Of a stretch of DNA of 64,000 nucleotides, positions 28,237 to 38,318 are shown piece by piece; the first letter of the stretch is position 1; each line of letters begins with the position of its first letter. The notes under the pieces were generated by a model. It made no database searches, had not been told where the DNA came from, and worked only from the letters and a program-made list of their open reading frames with translations. The DNA lies in contig CATQIJ010000008.1 of NCBI GenBank assembly GCA_958296345.1, forward strand, positions 62,001 to 126,000, written 5' to 3'. The position numbers and the translations under genes were made by a program. The stretch comes from an uncultured Rhizobiaceae bacterium. GTDB lineage: Bacteria > Pseudomonadota > Alphaproteobacteria > Rhizobiales > Rhizobiaceae.

Positions 28237-29280
28237 ATGACCACTGGCCAAAATCAATTAGATAAAAACCTTCTATCTGCCTTCCTAGCAGAAAACATCG
28301 AAAACTTCGGTGAGCTTTTAGATATTGAAAAGTTTTCAGGCGGTCAATCAAACCCAACTTACAAACTTACGACGAGCACAGGTAATTATGTTTTACGTGC
28401 AAAACCAGAAGGCGATTTACTAAAATCAGCTCACCAAGTGGATCGTGAATACAAAGTAATGCGCGCTTTGCAGCATTCAAATGTTGCCGTACCTAAAATG
28501 CTGCTTTTAACAGATAAAAAATCCAGCCCAATTGACCGAATGTTTTTCGTCATGGAGTATCTGGACGGTCGCATTTTTTGGGACCCCGCTCTTTCTGAGT
28601 TGCCTAAAGAAAACAAACAAGAACATTCAAAAATATATGACGCAATGAATGCCAATCTTGCGGCACTGCATAATGTTGATGTTGACGCCATTGGCTTATC
28701 GGATTTTGGAAAACCGGGTGACTATTTTGCTCGTCAACTCGCTCGTTGGACAAAGCAGTATCATGCCAGCGAAGTTGACCACAACGAACCAATGCACAAA
28801 CTAATTAATTGGCTAGAACAAAACCTGCCTGCAGATGATGGCATCGTCACGCTTGTGCATGGTGATTATCGTCTTGATAATATGGTATTTGCAAAAGAGA
28901 ATGAAGACGTTCTTGGTGTTTTGGATTGGGAATTATCTACCATTGGTCATCCTTATGCAGACCTTGCATATCAATGCATGCAATGGCGTTTACCAAATAA
29001 AGGCAGCTTCCGTGGCCTAGCTGGTATAGACCGTAAAGCAGTAGGTATACCAACAGAAGCAGAATACGTTGCAAGCTACTGCAAACGCAGAAATATCAAA
29101 ACCATAAACAACTGGCCTTTCTATGTTGCATTTTCATTCTTCCGTTTGGGAGCAATTCTTCAGGGCGTTTATAAACGTTCACTAGATGGCAATGCATCAA
29201 ATCCAGAAAAAGCAAAACTTTACGGCGCTGCTGTTCCAGTTCTTAGTGCCATGGCAATGCAAATGATTGAACAAGAATAG
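28237..29280 (+). CDS. Phosphotransferase family protein (aminoglycoside phosphotransferase/ACAD10-like)
   Basis: A 347-residue APH-fold kinase. It has an N-terminal lobe with GGQSNPTYKL and YVLRAKPEG (phosphate-binding lysine/arginine), the catalytic VHGDYRLDNMVF and the metal-binding GVLDWELSTIGHPYADLAY. Close relatives are fused or linked to acyl-CoA dehydrogenases in many organisms, so a role in hydroxy-acyl-CoA metabolism rather than drug resistance is likely. The adjacent genes give no further hint. The start codon is ATG 28237. Confidence 0.82.
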   Translation: MTTGQNQLDKNLLSAFLAENIENFGELLDIEKFSGGQSNPTYKLTTSTGNYVLRAKPEGDLLKSAHQVDREYKVMRALQHSNVAVPKMLLLTDKKSSPIDRMFFVMEYLDGRIFWDPALSELPKENKQEHSKIYDAMNANLAALHNVDVDAIGLSDFGKPGDYFARQLARWTKQYHASEVDHNEPMHKLINWLEQNLPADDGIVTLVHGDYRLDNMVFAKENEDVLGVLDWELSTIGHPYADLAYQCMQWRLPNKGSFRGLAGIDRKAVGIPTEAEYVASYCKRRNIKTINNWPFYVAFSFFRLGAILQGVYKRSLDGNASNPEKAKLYGAAVPVLSAMAMQMIEQE

Positions 29281-29344
29281 AAAGCTTGAAACAAATTCAT
29301 GTCGCCCTACGTTATTATTTATAGATCACAATTTATGGAGATTA

Positions 29345-29784
29345 ATGATGCTTGACAAAACTTGGAATATTATCGCAACAGCATTATTTCTTGTCTTTTT
29401 TCCTTTGTCCACGTGCAAGCTCAAACGTCTAAAACAGTAGATGAGTTTGCAATCCAAAGCGTCATAGAAGATCAAATCAGCGCTTTTAAATCAAAAGACT
29501 ATGACCGTGCTTTCTCACACGCAGCTCCCGATATCAGACAAATTTTTAAAACCTCTGATCTCTTCGTCGGCATGGTCAAAAATGGCTATGAACCGCTATA
29601 CAACCCTGACTCATACGCATTTTCTAGAAGCCTAGAGCAAGGTGGTAGTGTTTATCAGGAGGTAATTGTCACCGATAAAAACGGCAAACAATGGCAGGCT
29701 GTTTATACCTTGGAGCAACAAGAAAATGGTTCTTGGAAAATTACTGGCGTGAAGATGGAGCCAACTTTGGGAGCTGCAACCTGA
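29345..29784 (+). CDS. DUF4864 secreted protein (frameshifted in the signal peptide)
   Basis: The mature part matches DUF4864: AIQSVIEDQISAFKSKDYDRAF, then IRQIF, NGYEPLYNP, VYTLEQQENGSWKITGVKM. It resembles NTF2-like folds. The first codons MMLDKTWNIIATALFLVFF are in another frame. A T6 run at 29396-29401 with one extra T gives a good signal peptide ending in VHVQAQ. Two ATG codons, 29345 and 29348, follow ATGGAGATTA. It would be an approximately 146-residue exported protein of unknown function. Confidence 0.75.
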
Positions 29785-29892
29785 TTTTATAATCAAAATA
29801 ATTTGAAATGAAGTTTATTCGCAAAGTCAGCCAATATGAGATTGATTTAGAAAGCTATTAAGAGTCTGAATAAATTTGGAGGAAACATTCCC

Positions 29893-30468
29893 ATGAAATT
29901 ATTATCAAGAACTATTGTTGCAACATCCCTTTTGTTTGCAGCACCGGCATTTGCAGAAACTTGGAAATCTGTTGATTCGGAATCTATCGTAGCTTTTGGC
30001 TCAATCAAGAAAAACACAGTCGGTGAAGTTCATCACTTTACAAAAGTAAATGGAACAGTTTCAGACTCTGGCGAATTAAAAATAAATATAGATTTGGCAT
30101 CAATTCAAACAAACATTGATATTCGTAATGAACGGATGGGTGAACATGTATTTGCGGGCAAGGTAACTGCAACACTTTCTGGCGAAATTGACATGAATGA
30201 GGTTAACACTATGAAAATTGGTGAAACTAAAATTATGGAAATCGAAGCGACACTATCTCTTGTAGGCATAGAAAATGATATTGACGCAAATATGCTTGTT
30301 GCTCGATTAGGTGAAAACCGAGTATTAGTAACAACAGCTGATTTTATCATGCTTTCAACAGAAGATCTTGAAATTGACACGGGTATCAACAAACTAATGG
30401 AACTTGCAAAACTACCTGGCATTACTCGCGTAACACCAGTTTCTGCTCGAATGGTTTTCGAAAAATAA
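29893..30468 (+). CDS. YceI-family periplasmic lipid-binding protein
   Basis: A 191-residue protein with a signal peptide (cleavage near AFA-ETW) and a YceI/lipocalin-like body: SIVAFGSIKKNTVGEVHHF at the start, DLASIQTNIDIRNERMGEHVF in the middle. The family binds isoprenoid or fatty amide chains. Start ATG 29893 follows TTTGGAGGA. A perfect hairpin terminator follows the stop codon. Nothing in the context narrows the function. Confidence 0.85.
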   Translation: MKLLSRTIVATSLLFAAPAFAETWKSVDSESIVAFGSIKKNTVGEVHHFTKVNGTVSDSGELKINIDLASIQTNIDIRNERMGEHVFAGKVTATLSGEIDMNEVNTMKIGETKIMEIEATLSLVGIENDIDANMLVARLGENRVLVTTADFIMLSTEDLEIDTGINKLMELAKLPGITRVTPVSARMVFEK

Positions 30469-30495
30469 ATTGGGCTTGAATATTGGGGCATATCA

Positions 30496-30522
30496 GTCGC
30501 CGTGTTTTCACGGCGACATTTT
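30496..30522 (+). terminator. Intrinsic terminator after the YceI gene
   Basis: Perfect 9-bp stem GTCGCCGTG (30496-30504) and CACGGCGAC (30509-30517) with a TTTT loop, followed by ATTTTA. It lies between the convergent YceI and tgt genes. Confidence 0.85.
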
Positions 30523-30524
30523 AC

Positions 30525-31655
30525 TTATAAAACGTCTATATCACCCTTTGCCCAGCCAGCTTTAGTCTCAGCCATATAATCAGCATAACGTCCTTGCTCA
30601 ATCGCATCACGAGCACCCTGCATAACTTGCTGATAATAATGTAAATTATTCCAAGTTAACAACATTCCACCAAGAGACTCACCGCACTTATGAAGGTGAT
30701 GTAAGTAAGCACGAGAATAGTCTCTTGTTGCTGGACAGTTTGATGTTTCATCTATCGGACGATGATCATCTTTATGCCTTGAGTTTTTGATATTTAATTT
30801 CCCAAAGCGAGTAAAAAGTTGACCGTGCCGCCCTGCCCTTGTTGGCATAACACAATCAAACATATCAACACCGCGAGCAATGGATTCTAACAAATCATCT
30901 GGTGTGCCGACGCCCATTAAATAACGTGGTTTTGTATCAGGCAAAGCTTCTGCGGTATAATCTAAGACCTGAAGCATCACTTCTTGTGGCTCACCAACGG
31001 CAAGCCCGCCAATTGAATACCCTTTTAAGTCCATCTGCGATAAAGCCTGAGCTGAACGAAGACGAAGCCGTTCGTTGTCACCGCCTTGCACGATGCCAAA
31101 CATCGCTTTTTCTGGCTGATCGCCAAAAGCAACTTTACCTCGCTCTGCCCAACGAAGCGAGAGCTCCATAGCACGTTCCATTTCATCTTCTTTGGCAGGT
31201 AACGCAATACACTCATCAAGTTGCATTTGAATGTCAGAACCAAGCAATCCTTGAATTTCAATAGAACGCTCTGGGCTCATTTCAAATTTAGCGCCATCAA
31301 CATGAGATTGAAACGTAACGCTATGCTCTGTAAGCTTGCGAAGTGCTGCAAGAGACATAACCTGAAACCCACCAGAATCCGTCAAGATTGGCCCTTGCCA
31401 ACCACCAAACTTATGAAGGCCACCAAGATAAGCAACACGCTCAGCACCTGGTCGAAGCATCAAATGATACGTATTACCGAGAATAATATCTGCACCAAGT
31501 TCCCTAACTTGATCCATATACATGGCCTTCACAGTGCCAGCCGTACCGACAGGCATAAAGGCGGGTGTACGAATATCGCCGCGTGCAGTTGTAACTGTAC
31601 CGCGACGTGCTTTGCCATCTGTGGCTGAAACTTTAAATGAAAAATCTATGGTCAT
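30525..31655 (-). CDS. tgt: tRNA-guanine(34) transglycosylase
   Basis: Tgt exchanges guanine-34 of tRNAs with GUN anticodons for preQ1 in the queuosine pathway. The 376-residue protein has the substrate-binding [10 protein letters not shown] and GGLAVGEP, and [14 protein letters not shown] with the second catalytic region. The zinc motif that is CxCxxC in E. coli reads SNCPATR before [10 protein letters not shown], so only one of three cysteines is kept; I believe related alphaproteobacteria share this reduced motif. Its start overlaps the queA stop by four bases (ATGA). Confidence 0.93.
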   Translation of the reverse strand: MTIDFSFKVSATDGKARRGTVTTARGDIRTPAFMPVGTAGTVKAMYMDQVRELGADIILGNTYHLMLRPGAERVAYLGGLHKFGGWQGPILTDSGGFQVMSLAALRKLTEHSVTFQSHVDGAKFEMSPERSIEIQGLLGSDIQMQLDECIALPAKEDEMERAMELSLRWAERGKVAFGDQPEKAMFGIVQGGDNERLRLRSAQALSQMDLKGYSIGGLAVGEPQEVMLQVLDYTAEALPDTKPRYLMGVGTPDDLLESIARGVDMFDCVMPTRAGRHGQLFTRFGKLNIKNSRHKDDHRPIDETSNCPATRDYSRAYLHHLHKCGESLGGMLLTWNNLHYYQQVMQGARDAIEQGRYADYMAETKAGWAKGDIDVL

Positions 31656-32713
31656 GAAGTGCGATATAACAGGCTTGAGTCACCATAGGAATAGAAGCGA
31701 TAGTTATTTTTTATTGCATACCCATAAGCCTCTTTCATGGTGTCCATGCCACTAAAAGCACTGACCAACATAAACAGCGTAGACTTAGGCAAATGGAAGT
31801 TCGTCATTAGGATATCAACGCCCTTAAATTGATAACCAGGCGTTATAAAAATATCCGTATTTCCCTCAAACGCATGCACTTGATTATCATTAGTTGAGGC
31901 ACTTTCAATAAGACGCAACGAAGTAGTACCAACACAAACAACGCGCCCGCCGTGGGAACGAATCGCATTAAGTGCATTGGCTGTTTCTTTGGTAACAACC
32001 CCCCACTCAGAATGCATAATATGATCCTGTGTGTCATCTACCTTCATCGGTAAGAATGTTCCAGGACCCACATGCAACGTCACAAAATGTTTGGAGATCC
32101 CACGCTCACCTAACTTCGCCATTAACTCAGGCGTAAAATGTAGACCAGCTGTTGGGGCTGCAACAGCACCATCTTCTTTGGCATACAGCGTTTGATAGTC
32201 AGACATATCTTGTTCATCTGTTCCGCGCTTACCCGCAATATAAGGCGGCAAAGGCATTGAGCCTGTCTGCACCAACTTCTGATCAAAAGCAGCGCCAGAT
32301 AAATCAAATTGCAATTCGACATCACCGTTTTCATGCTTTGCTGCAACCGTACAATCTAAAGAGCCATATTGAACTTCGCCAACACCAAATCGAATACGGT
32401 CCTTAGGTTTGAGTTTCTTTGCACCCTTCACAAAACAAAGCCAGCGGTCAGACTCTAAGCGCGTATGCAAAGTCGCATGAACTTGCGCTGTCACCCCATC
32501 ACGAACCCGAACACCTTGAAGTTGTGTTGGTATTACTTTGGTATCATTAAAAACAAGCGCATCACCTGGCTCAAGAATATCAGCTAAATCTCTTACCTGA
32601 AAATCAGACAAGCCATCGTCTACAACCAACAATTTGGCTGCATCTCGTGGAACTGCCGGTCGAAGCGCAATGGCATCTTCCGGCAGTTCAAAATCAAATA
32701 AATCTACACGCAT
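31652..32713 (-). CDS. queA: S-adenosylmethionine:tRNA ribosyltransferase-isomerase
   Basis: QueA transfers and isomerises the ribosyl part of SAM to preQ1-tRNA, giving epoxyqueuosine, the step after Tgt. At 353 residues it is full length, with the N-terminal [15 protein letters not shown], central [12 protein letters not shown] and [14 protein letters not shown], and C-terminal [17 protein letters not shown]. It lies upstream of tgt and downstream of two cyclophilin genes and coaD, all on the minus strand and closely spaced, as in many Hyphomicrobiales. Confidence 0.95.
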   Translation of the reverse strand: MRVDLFDFELPEDAIALRPAVPRDAAKLLVVDDGLSDFQVRDLADILEPGDALVFNDTKVIPTQLQGVRVRDGVTAQVHATLHTRLESDRWLCFVKGAKKLKPKDRIRFGVGEVQYGSLDCTVAAKHENGDVELQFDLSGAAFDQKLVQTGSMPLPPYIAGKRGTDEQDMSDYQTLYAKEDGAVAAPTAGLHFTPELMAKLGERGISKHFVTLHVGPGTFLPMKVDDTQDHIMHSEWGVVTKETANALNAIRSHGGRVVCVGTTSLRLIESASTNDNQVHAFEGNTDIFITPGYQFKGVDILMTNFHLPKSTLFMLVSAFSGMDTMKEAYGYAIKNNYRFYSYGDSSLLYRTS

Positions 32714-32733
32714 ATATAAATGCGCTACTAGCC

Positions 32734-33207
32734 TTAAAGGTCAGCAGCTACTTTCATTGAAATGATGTGATCTGGATCGTGCACAGGCTCGCCACGCTTG
32801 ATTTTATCAACGATATCCATGCCTTCTGTAACTTTGCCCCAAGCCGTATACTGGCGGTTCAAGAAGCCAGCATCATCAAAACAGATGAAGAACTGTGAGT
32901 TAGCTGAATTTGGATTTTGTGCACGGGCCATAGAACAAACGCCGCGAACATGGTTTGTTTCGTTAAATTCAGCTTCGATATCTGGTTTAGACGAGCCACC
33001 TGTGCCACGACCATCTGGACAGCCACACTGCGCCATGAAACCATCGATTACACGGTGGAAAACAATACCATCATAAAAACCTTCGCGTGAAAGCTCTTTC
33101 AAACGTTCAACATGCTTCGGTGCAACATCTGGCATACACTCAATGACCACTTGGCCCTTGCTTGTTTCCATGATGAGTGTGTTTTCTGGATCTGCATAAT
33201 TGCTCAT
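32734..33207 (-). CDS. ppiB: Peptidyl-prolyl cis-trans isomerase, cytoplasmic cyclophilin
   Basis: A 157-residue cyclophilin without signal peptide. The catalytic arginine is in [13 protein letters not shown], and [18 protein letters not shown] holds the substrate-binding residues. It assists proline isomerisation in the cytosol. It pairs with an exported paralogue immediately upstream (27 bases apart), apparently from a local duplication. Confidence 0.9.
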   Translation of the reverse strand: MSNYADPENTLIMETSKGQVVIECMPDVAPKHVERLKELSREGFYDGIVFHRVIDGFMAQCGCPDGRGTGGSSKPDIEAEFNETNHVRGVCSMARAQNPNSANSQFFICFDDAGFLNRQYTAWGKVTEGMDIVDKIKRGEPVHDPDHIISMKVAADL

Positions 33208-33234
33208 AAAATTATTCCTGAGTTTGTATTAAAA

Positions 33235-33762
33235 TTAAAATTGGTCTGATGTTCGAACTTTGATCATCTTGTCTGGATTCGCTGGCGGCTCACCTTTAGC
33301 AATATTATCAACAAGGTCCATGCCTTTGGTTACTTGGCCAAAAACCGTATATTGGCCATTCAGAAAATCACCTTGAGCAAACATAATAAAGAATTGTGAG
33401 TTTGCGCTATTTGGGTTTTGCGAACGCGCCATACCTAAAACACCGCGCGCAAATGGTTCTGGTGTAAATTCAGCTTTAATGTCTGGCAAATCAGAACCAC
33501 CACGGCCAGTGCCAGTCGGATCACCTGTTTGAGCCATAAAACCTGGAATTACTCGGTGAAAGATAATGCCATCATAAAAACCTTTATTTGCAAGCGAAGT
33601 AATTTGCTCAACATGCTTAGGTGCAAGATCAGGGCGAAGTTTAACTTCCACAACACCGTCTTTAAGTTGGATCATAAGCGTATCAGAAGCTGCAAACGCG
33701 CCACTAATCATAAGTGAAAAACCAACAACCAAGCTGGCAACAAAATGAGTTAAAAATTTCAT
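33235..33762 (-). CDS. ppiA: Peptidyl-prolyl cis-trans isomerase, exported cyclophilin
   Basis: A 175-residue cyclophilin that begins with a Sec signal peptide (residues 1-24, cleavage near AFA-ASD). The catalytic stretch is FHRVIPGFMAQTG, and [18 protein letters not shown] is nearly identical to the cytosolic copy next door. It would help folding in the periplasm. It lies 16 bases after coaD on the same strand. Confidence 0.9.
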   Translation of the reverse strand: MKFLTHFVASLVVGFSLMISGAFAASDTLMIQLKDGVVEVKLRPDLAPKHVEQITSLANKGFYDGIIFHRVIPGFMAQTGDPTGTGRGGSDLPDIKAEFTPEPFARGVLGMARSQNPNSANSQFFIMFAQGDFLNGQYTVFGQVTKGMDLVDNIAKGEPPANPDKMIKVRTSDQF

Positions 33763-33778
33763 AGAAATTCCTTCAAGT

Positions 33779-34264
33779 TTAAGAAGATAGTTTAGATTTC
33801 AGAGCCTTATTTACCGCATCTGGGACAAAAGGCGAGACATCCCCACCCATTTTTGCAATCTGGCGCACCAATGTTGCCGTAATATGGCGTGTATTAGGCT
33901 GCGAAGGCAGTAAAACTGTTGTGATCTCTGGGCGCATGGTCCCGTTCATACCAGACATTTGCATCTCATAATCCAAATCAGTGCCATCACGAACTCCGCG
34001 AATAAGCATCGAAGCGCCAGCATCATGCGCTGCATCAACAACAAGATTATCAAAAGACTGAACAGAGATTTTAACATCAAACCCAGAAGTAACCGCCGCA
34101 ATTAGCTCAGCACGCTCTTCAAACGAAAACATCGGAACTTTACCAGGATGAACGCCAATACCAATGACGAGTTCATCAGCAAGCGTTGCAGCTTGTTTTA
34201 ACACATCTAAGTGGCCATTGGTCATTGGATCAAAAGACCCAGGGTAGTATGCAATACGATTCAT
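33779..34264 (-). CDS. coaD: Phosphopantetheine adenylyltransferase
   Basis: CoaD makes dephospho-CoA from 4'-phosphopantetheine and ATP. The 161-residue protein starts with [15 protein letters not shown], containing the TxGH-like nucleotide motif, and has [18 protein letters not shown] in the middle, with the C-terminal [10 protein letters not shown] of the family. ATG 34264 is preferred to 34279 because GGGAAAAGGA precedes it. It is the first gene of the coaD-ppiA-ppiB-queA-tgt run. Confidence 0.94.
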   Translation of the reverse strand: MNRIAYYPGSFDPMTNGHLDVLKQAATLADELVIGIGVHPGKVPMFSFEERAELIAAVTSGFDVKISVQSFDNLVVDAAHDAGASMLIRGVRDGTDLDYEMQMSGMNGTMRPEITTVLLPSQPNTRHITATLVRQIAKMGGDVSPFVPDAVNKALKSKLSS

Positions 34265-34448
34265 AATTCCTTTTCCCATGGGTTATCCAAACGTGCAAGT
34301 TTCTTCTTTTTTCATAAACAAATCACTGATGTGCCAAAATGCACAAAATCTCCTAATCCTCTCGGCTATTTCTATAAACACAGATGAGAAACAAGGTTCA
34401 GAAACCATTCAGGTTAAATAGCTTAAGTTTTTTAAAAGGAGATTAGAA

Positions 34449-34586
34449 ATGATATTATTGATTATCGCTCTCGCAATGACTGCAACAATGGGTTTTTACG
34501 CACTACACCTAGCAGAATCAGAAAATGACAAAAGCAACCGCCTCCAAAAACGCTCTGACCGCATTGCAGGTTTTGCTGCTTTATAA
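34449..34586 (+). CDS. Small single-pass membrane protein, 45 residues
   Basis: A short frame begins at ATG 34449 directly after AAAAGGAGATTAG, a strong ribosome-binding site. It encodes a hydrophobic N-terminal segment of about 20 residues (MILLIIALAMTATMGFYAL) followed by a charged tail with NRLQKRSDRIAGF. A perfect hairpin terminator starts 12 bases after the stop codon. These signals together suggest a real, independently transcribed small protein. I know no family for it. Confidence 0.65.
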   Translation: MILLIIALAMTATMGFYALHLAESENDKSNRLQKRSDRIAGFAAL

Positions 34587-34597
34587 AATTAAAATGC

Positions 34598-34627
34598 CCA
34601 AAACAAGTTTTCCCTGTCTTGTTTTGG
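34598..34627 (+). terminator. Intrinsic terminator after the 45-residue gene
   Basis: Perfect 10-bp inverted repeat CCAAAACAAG (34598-34607) / CTTGTTTTGG (34618-34627) with a 10-base loop. The T-rich 3' arm may serve as the tail. Confidence 0.65.
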
Positions 34628-34707
34628 TATCCAGCGCGGCGGGCGAGTATCTAATGTAGTTCATAGCATTAGTTCTTCCCGCCACTGCTACTCTTTGGTT
34701 CATGCAA

Positions 34708-35325
34708 TTAAATACGCCGAGCAAGAGCTAACCATACCCCTCCACTAATTAGACAAATTCCACTTCCAATTTCTAACAAACGAACCTTTGGTCGCGTCAG
34801 CCATGCGCCAGCCTTACCTGCAAGAATAGCGTAAACACTATCGCAAATTGTAGCAGTAATCAGAAATACCATACCCAACATTACGGTTTGACTAAATGTG
34901 TTACCAGACAAATTAACAAACTGCGGAATAAACGCCCCAAAAAAGAACAATGCTTTCGGGTTTGACCATAAAACTAGGAAACCTTGCCAAAAATATCCCA
35001 TTTTGGGAGGCTTTACATTATCAGAATTTCCTAATCGCCCATCAGACCGTAACATCTTTATGCCCAGCCAAACTAAATAAGCAGCTCCAAATAGTTTTAT
35101 CCAGAAAAACGCCTCACCCATAACGGTCACCACAGTCTCAAGACCTATGGCAACAATAACGATCATGCTAAAGACACCCAATTGTGTGCCCGCTACATTC
35201 AACAAACCTGCACGTGTCCCCGCTCTTAAAGAGTTTGCTATAATAACGGTAACATTGGGCCCAGGAACAATAGCGACTAAAAAGCTTGCAACAGCAATCG
35301 TAAGAATAGTGGAAAGAGAAATCAT
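34708..35325 (-). CDS. LysE/RhtB-family amino acid exporter
   Basis: A 205-residue protein with six predicted membrane segments. The family signature is visible: VAIVPGPNVTVIIANSLRAG at the start, FFWIKLFGAAYLVWLGIKM after it, and FLVLWSNPKALFFFGAFIPQF in the centre. Relatives export lysine, threonine or homoserine lactones; the substrate here is unknown. It is a single gene on the minus strand. Start ATG 35325 fits the conserved N-terminus. Confidence 0.88.
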   Translation of the reverse strand: MISLSTILTIAVASFLVAIVPGPNVTVIIANSLRAGTRAGLLNVAGTQLGVFSMIVIVAIGLETVVTVMGEAFFWIKLFGAAYLVWLGIKMLRSDGRLGNSDNVKPPKMGYFWQGFLVLWSNPKALFFFGAFIPQFVNLSGNTFSQTVMLGMVFLITATICDSVYAILAGKAGAWLTRPKVRLLEIGSGICLISGGVWLALARRI

Positions 35326-35485
35326 GAGCAGTTCCTATCTAAGGTCAATAATTTAGATAGCGCACAAAATCGCTTTAACTTCAAATACTCTTTCAAAAAT
35401 TGCTTAAAAAAATTGTGCTTTAATATTTTCTATTAGTTATATTCCACCCCAGATATGCTACGAAACGTAAAAAGGGGATTTAATA

Positions 35486-36829
35486 ATGTCAATTGATACA
35501 TACTTGCAGAAAGAGTTTTGGCTCACAAAAGGCCAAGCTATTCTGGATCAATTGATTGGATGGCTAATTAGCCCTCAGTTTTATGCACAGGTTGGCGCTA
35601 TTATTGCTGCTGTCTTTATTGCAAAAACTGCAGCAAAAATGCTCCAAGCCAAGGTCTCATGGTTTTCGGAAGAACCTGATCCAAAATCAAAACTAGCAAA
35701 AGTTCGTGGTTATTTTTATGCTGTGAGAACGCTTCTATATGCAGCATTATGTTATGTATTGCTTGGCGTTGCTGCGCAAATTGTTGCATCGGTCTTTGGC
35801 GTTGATTGGCTCATAAGAATTGTACGTAGTATTTCTGTTGTATTTTTAATTTATAAAGCAATAGATCTTTTCATCACGCATCCACTTGTACGCACAGCAC
35901 TTTTGTATCTTTGCATTCCAATTGCAACATTACAGGCCTTTGGTTGGTTAGACCAAACAATAGAATTTCTAGACGGCGTTGAATTTGCAGCAGGCAACAT
36001 AAGGCTCTCACTATACTTCATTATAAAAACCGCAATTGTTGGTGGTTTTTTCTTCTGGCTTGGCTCGACTTCAAATAAGTCAGGACAAAATATGATCCGA
36101 TCACAAAAAGCATTGGATATATCCACTCAAGAATTAATTGCTAAACTTTTCCAAATAGCCCTCTTCGCAGGTATCTTCATACTTATGCTTCAAGTACTGG
36201 GGTTAGATCTAACCGCCCTTGCCGTCTTTGGTGGTGCATTAGCAGTTGGTATTGGTTTTGGCCTTCAGCAAATTGCTTCAAACTTTATCTCAGGACTTAT
36301 CTTGCTGATGGAACGAAACCTAACTGTCGGTGATTTCATCGAACTTGAAGATGGCAGAAGCGGTATTTTAAAAGAACTGAACATGCGCTCTGCAACGCTA
36401 GAGACCTATGATGGTAAAGAGATCATGGTGCCTAATGAGAAGTTCATCACTGGCGTCTTTATCAACTGGACAAGAGACGATCCACGCCAACGCTATGAAG
36501 TTGAGTTTTCTGTAAGTTACGACACAGATATAAGAGGCTTACCAGACCTCATTGTTGCAGCAGCTTCAAAACACCCAAGCGTTCTTCAAGAGCCAGAAAA
36601 ACCAGATTGCGAATTAAGAAAATTTGGTGATAGCGGCATTGAATTCGGATTAGAGTTTTGGATTGAGGGTATAGATGATGGTAAAAACAGGATTTCAGCA
36701 GACTTACTAACTATCATCTGGGAAACACTTCACGATAATAATATCAAAATCCCATATCCTCAACGCGAAGTTCGCATATTATCAGACGAACCCAAGATGA
36801 GCGTTAAGCGGGTAAAGACTAATAAATAA
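35486..36829 (+). CDS. Mechanosensitive ion channel, MscS family
   Basis: A 447-residue membrane protein with about six N-terminal transmembrane segments and the MscS pore region around residues 235-275 (FGGALAVGIGFGLQQIASNFISG). A beta domain follows with VGDFIELEDGRSGILKELNMRSATLETYDGKEIMVPNEKFITG. Members release osmolytes when membrane tension rises. ATG 35486 follows AAAAGGGGA. The long N-terminal region places it among the larger MscS homologues rather than the 286-residue E. coli MscS. Confidence 0.9.
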   Translation: MSIDTYLQKEFWLTKGQAILDQLIGWLISPQFYAQVGAIIAAVFIAKTAAKMLQAKVSWFSEEPDPKSKLAKVRGYFYAVRTLLYAALCYVLLGVAAQIVASVFGVDWLIRIVRSISVVFLIYKAIDLFITHPLVRTALLYLCIPIATLQAFGWLDQTIEFLDGVEFAAGNIRLSLYFIIKTAIVGGFFFWLGSTSNKSGQNMIRSQKALDISTQELIAKLFQIALFAGIFILMLQVLGLDLTALAVFGGALAVGIGFGLQQIASNFISGLILLMERNLTVGDFIELEDGRSGILKELNMRSATLETYDGKEIMVPNEKFITGVFINWTRDDPRQRYEVEFSVSYDTDIRGLPDLIVAAASKHPSVLQEPEKPDCELRKFGDSGIEFGLEFWIEGIDDGKNRISADLLTIIWETLHDNNIKIPYPQREVRILSDEPKMSVKRVKTNK

Positions 36830-36959
36830 AACGAACCTCTGGATACACTCCAATCTCTATTTATGACACATTGTGACATTGAAACTTCAACATCCAATGG
36901 CAGATATGCGAACACTCTTTCCATGAACTTCCATTGAATAAGCATTCGCCTTTGGTGTT

Positions 36960-37803
36960 TTAGTTTTTCATCTCCAAGCATAGGCGTTGCAAATGTCTCG
37001 GCGAAATTCCATAATTAGCTTTAAATCTTCGTGCCATATGGGCTTGGTCACTAAAGCCATATTTCATTGCTGCATCAACCAAAGAATATCCTGATGCTAT
37101 GCTAGAACGCACCCCATCAAGACGCCGCATAGTCGTGTAACGATAAGGGCTGGTTCCGTATGCTTTGCAAAATTGACGTGATAATGCATATCGGGTTAGA
37201 CCTGTAACTGCTTCAAGCTCTTCGGCAGTCACAATAAAATCAAGGTTTACGTCGAGATATTCTTTTGCCCGATAGGTAGCTTGAACATCTATTAAGGTAC
37301 TAGTTGTCTTTTGTGCAGATTGATCATTTGCAAGTAGCCCATCTGCCAAGAGTACAGCCAATTCGACTTTTGCTACTGGTTCTAGCGTTGAGTCCATATC
37401 AAAGAATGCAGAGTGTACCGCTTGCATCAAGCGGGTGTCGCTTAAAACTGCATTGCTTAGAAACGGGAGTGCGCTTGATGAAAACTCGAGAGCTTCGCGG
37501 ACTAATGATGGTTCAACATATAGCATCCGATAATGAAAACCATCATCTGTCCCAGCCTCACCCGTATGTACTTCATCTGGATGCAAAACAATAACCTGCC
37601 CAGCAAGGCTATCTGAGCGCTTGCCCCTATAATCGAAGCTCTGCCCCCCTTTTATTGTGTATCCGATTGAGTAGGTATCGTGGCGATGTGGGGCATATGC
37701 CTCACCCGAAAAATATGCCTCAATTCTTTGTATACCTGCCTGCCAAGGGGCTGCATTTACCCAATCTTGCGTGCACGAACGTTCAAGACTGGAGTCAGGT
37801 CAT
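36960..37803 (-). CDS. AraC-family regulator with disturbed start
   Basis: The C-terminal third has two helix-turn-helix motifs: ELEAVTGLTRYALSRQFCKAYGTSPYRY and DAAMKYGFSDQAHMARRFK. The N-terminal AraC-binding cupin is present (GGQSFDYRGKRSDSLAGQ, HPDEVHTGEAG). The frame is open up to 37799, but no ATG, GTG or TTG occurs before TTG 37586, which would cut off the cupin. ATG 37803 has one surplus A between it and the open frame; removing it gives MPDSSLERS, a natural start. I regard this as a single-base error or a real 5' frameshift. Divergent from a cupin gene. Confidence 0.75.
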
Positions 37804-37909
37804 GTGATATTTCTTTATTCGTTCGGTGTCCGTCTTGGATTGCTAGTCTCCATAAGGGTTTAGGTAAGCACTCCTGTAACACGAAGAATGAAATAGAAGG
37901 AAGTTATTA

Positions 37910-38266
37910 ATGAAAACAGTCAATCTCACAGAGAAACTAGGGCAATTTTCCAGCCATTGGGATCCACATGTCATAGCTGATTACAATGAAAACGAAGTAA
38001 TGGTGGTAAAGTTTATTGGCGAATACACTTTCCACAAGCATGATAATACAGATGATTTCTTCTATGTATTAGAAGGTGAAATGGAAATAGACATTGAGGG
38101 TAAACCCTCACACACTATCAAAGCAGGTGAATTGTTTGTCGTTCCAAAGGGTGTCGTTCACCGACCAAGAGCCGAAAAGGAGGTAAAAATTCTGTTGATC
38201 GAGCCTAAAGGCGAACCAAACTCTGGTGACGCAGATCGTGAAGCTTCGCCAAAAACACGAATCTGA
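37910..38266 (+). CDS. Small cupin-domain protein
   Basis: A 118-residue single cupin. The first motif is EYTFHKHDNTDDFFYVLEGEMEIDI with two His and one Glu as metal ligands; the second motif GELFVVPKGVVHRPRA supplies a third His. Start ATG 37910 follows AGAAGGAAG. Such proteins bind a metal and often act on small polar metabolites; no substrate can be named. It lies 106 bases from the divergent AraC regulator and just before a GFA-domain gene, suggesting joint regulation. Confidence 0.8.
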   Translation: MKTVNLTEKLGQFSSHWDPHVIADYNENEVMVVKFIGEYTFHKHDNTDDFFYVLEGEMEIDIEGKPSHTIKAGELFVVPKGVVHRPRAEKEVKILLIEPKGEPNSGDADREASPKTRI

Positions 38267-38318
38267 TGCAGTATGCGGTGACTATATTTTTAGTCACCGC
38301 AAAAAAGAAAGGCATGAT

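Noticed and set aside
28237..29280. Aminoglycoside resistance gene
   Set aside because: The APH-fold protein resembles the ACAD10-like metabolic group and has no resistance-gene context.
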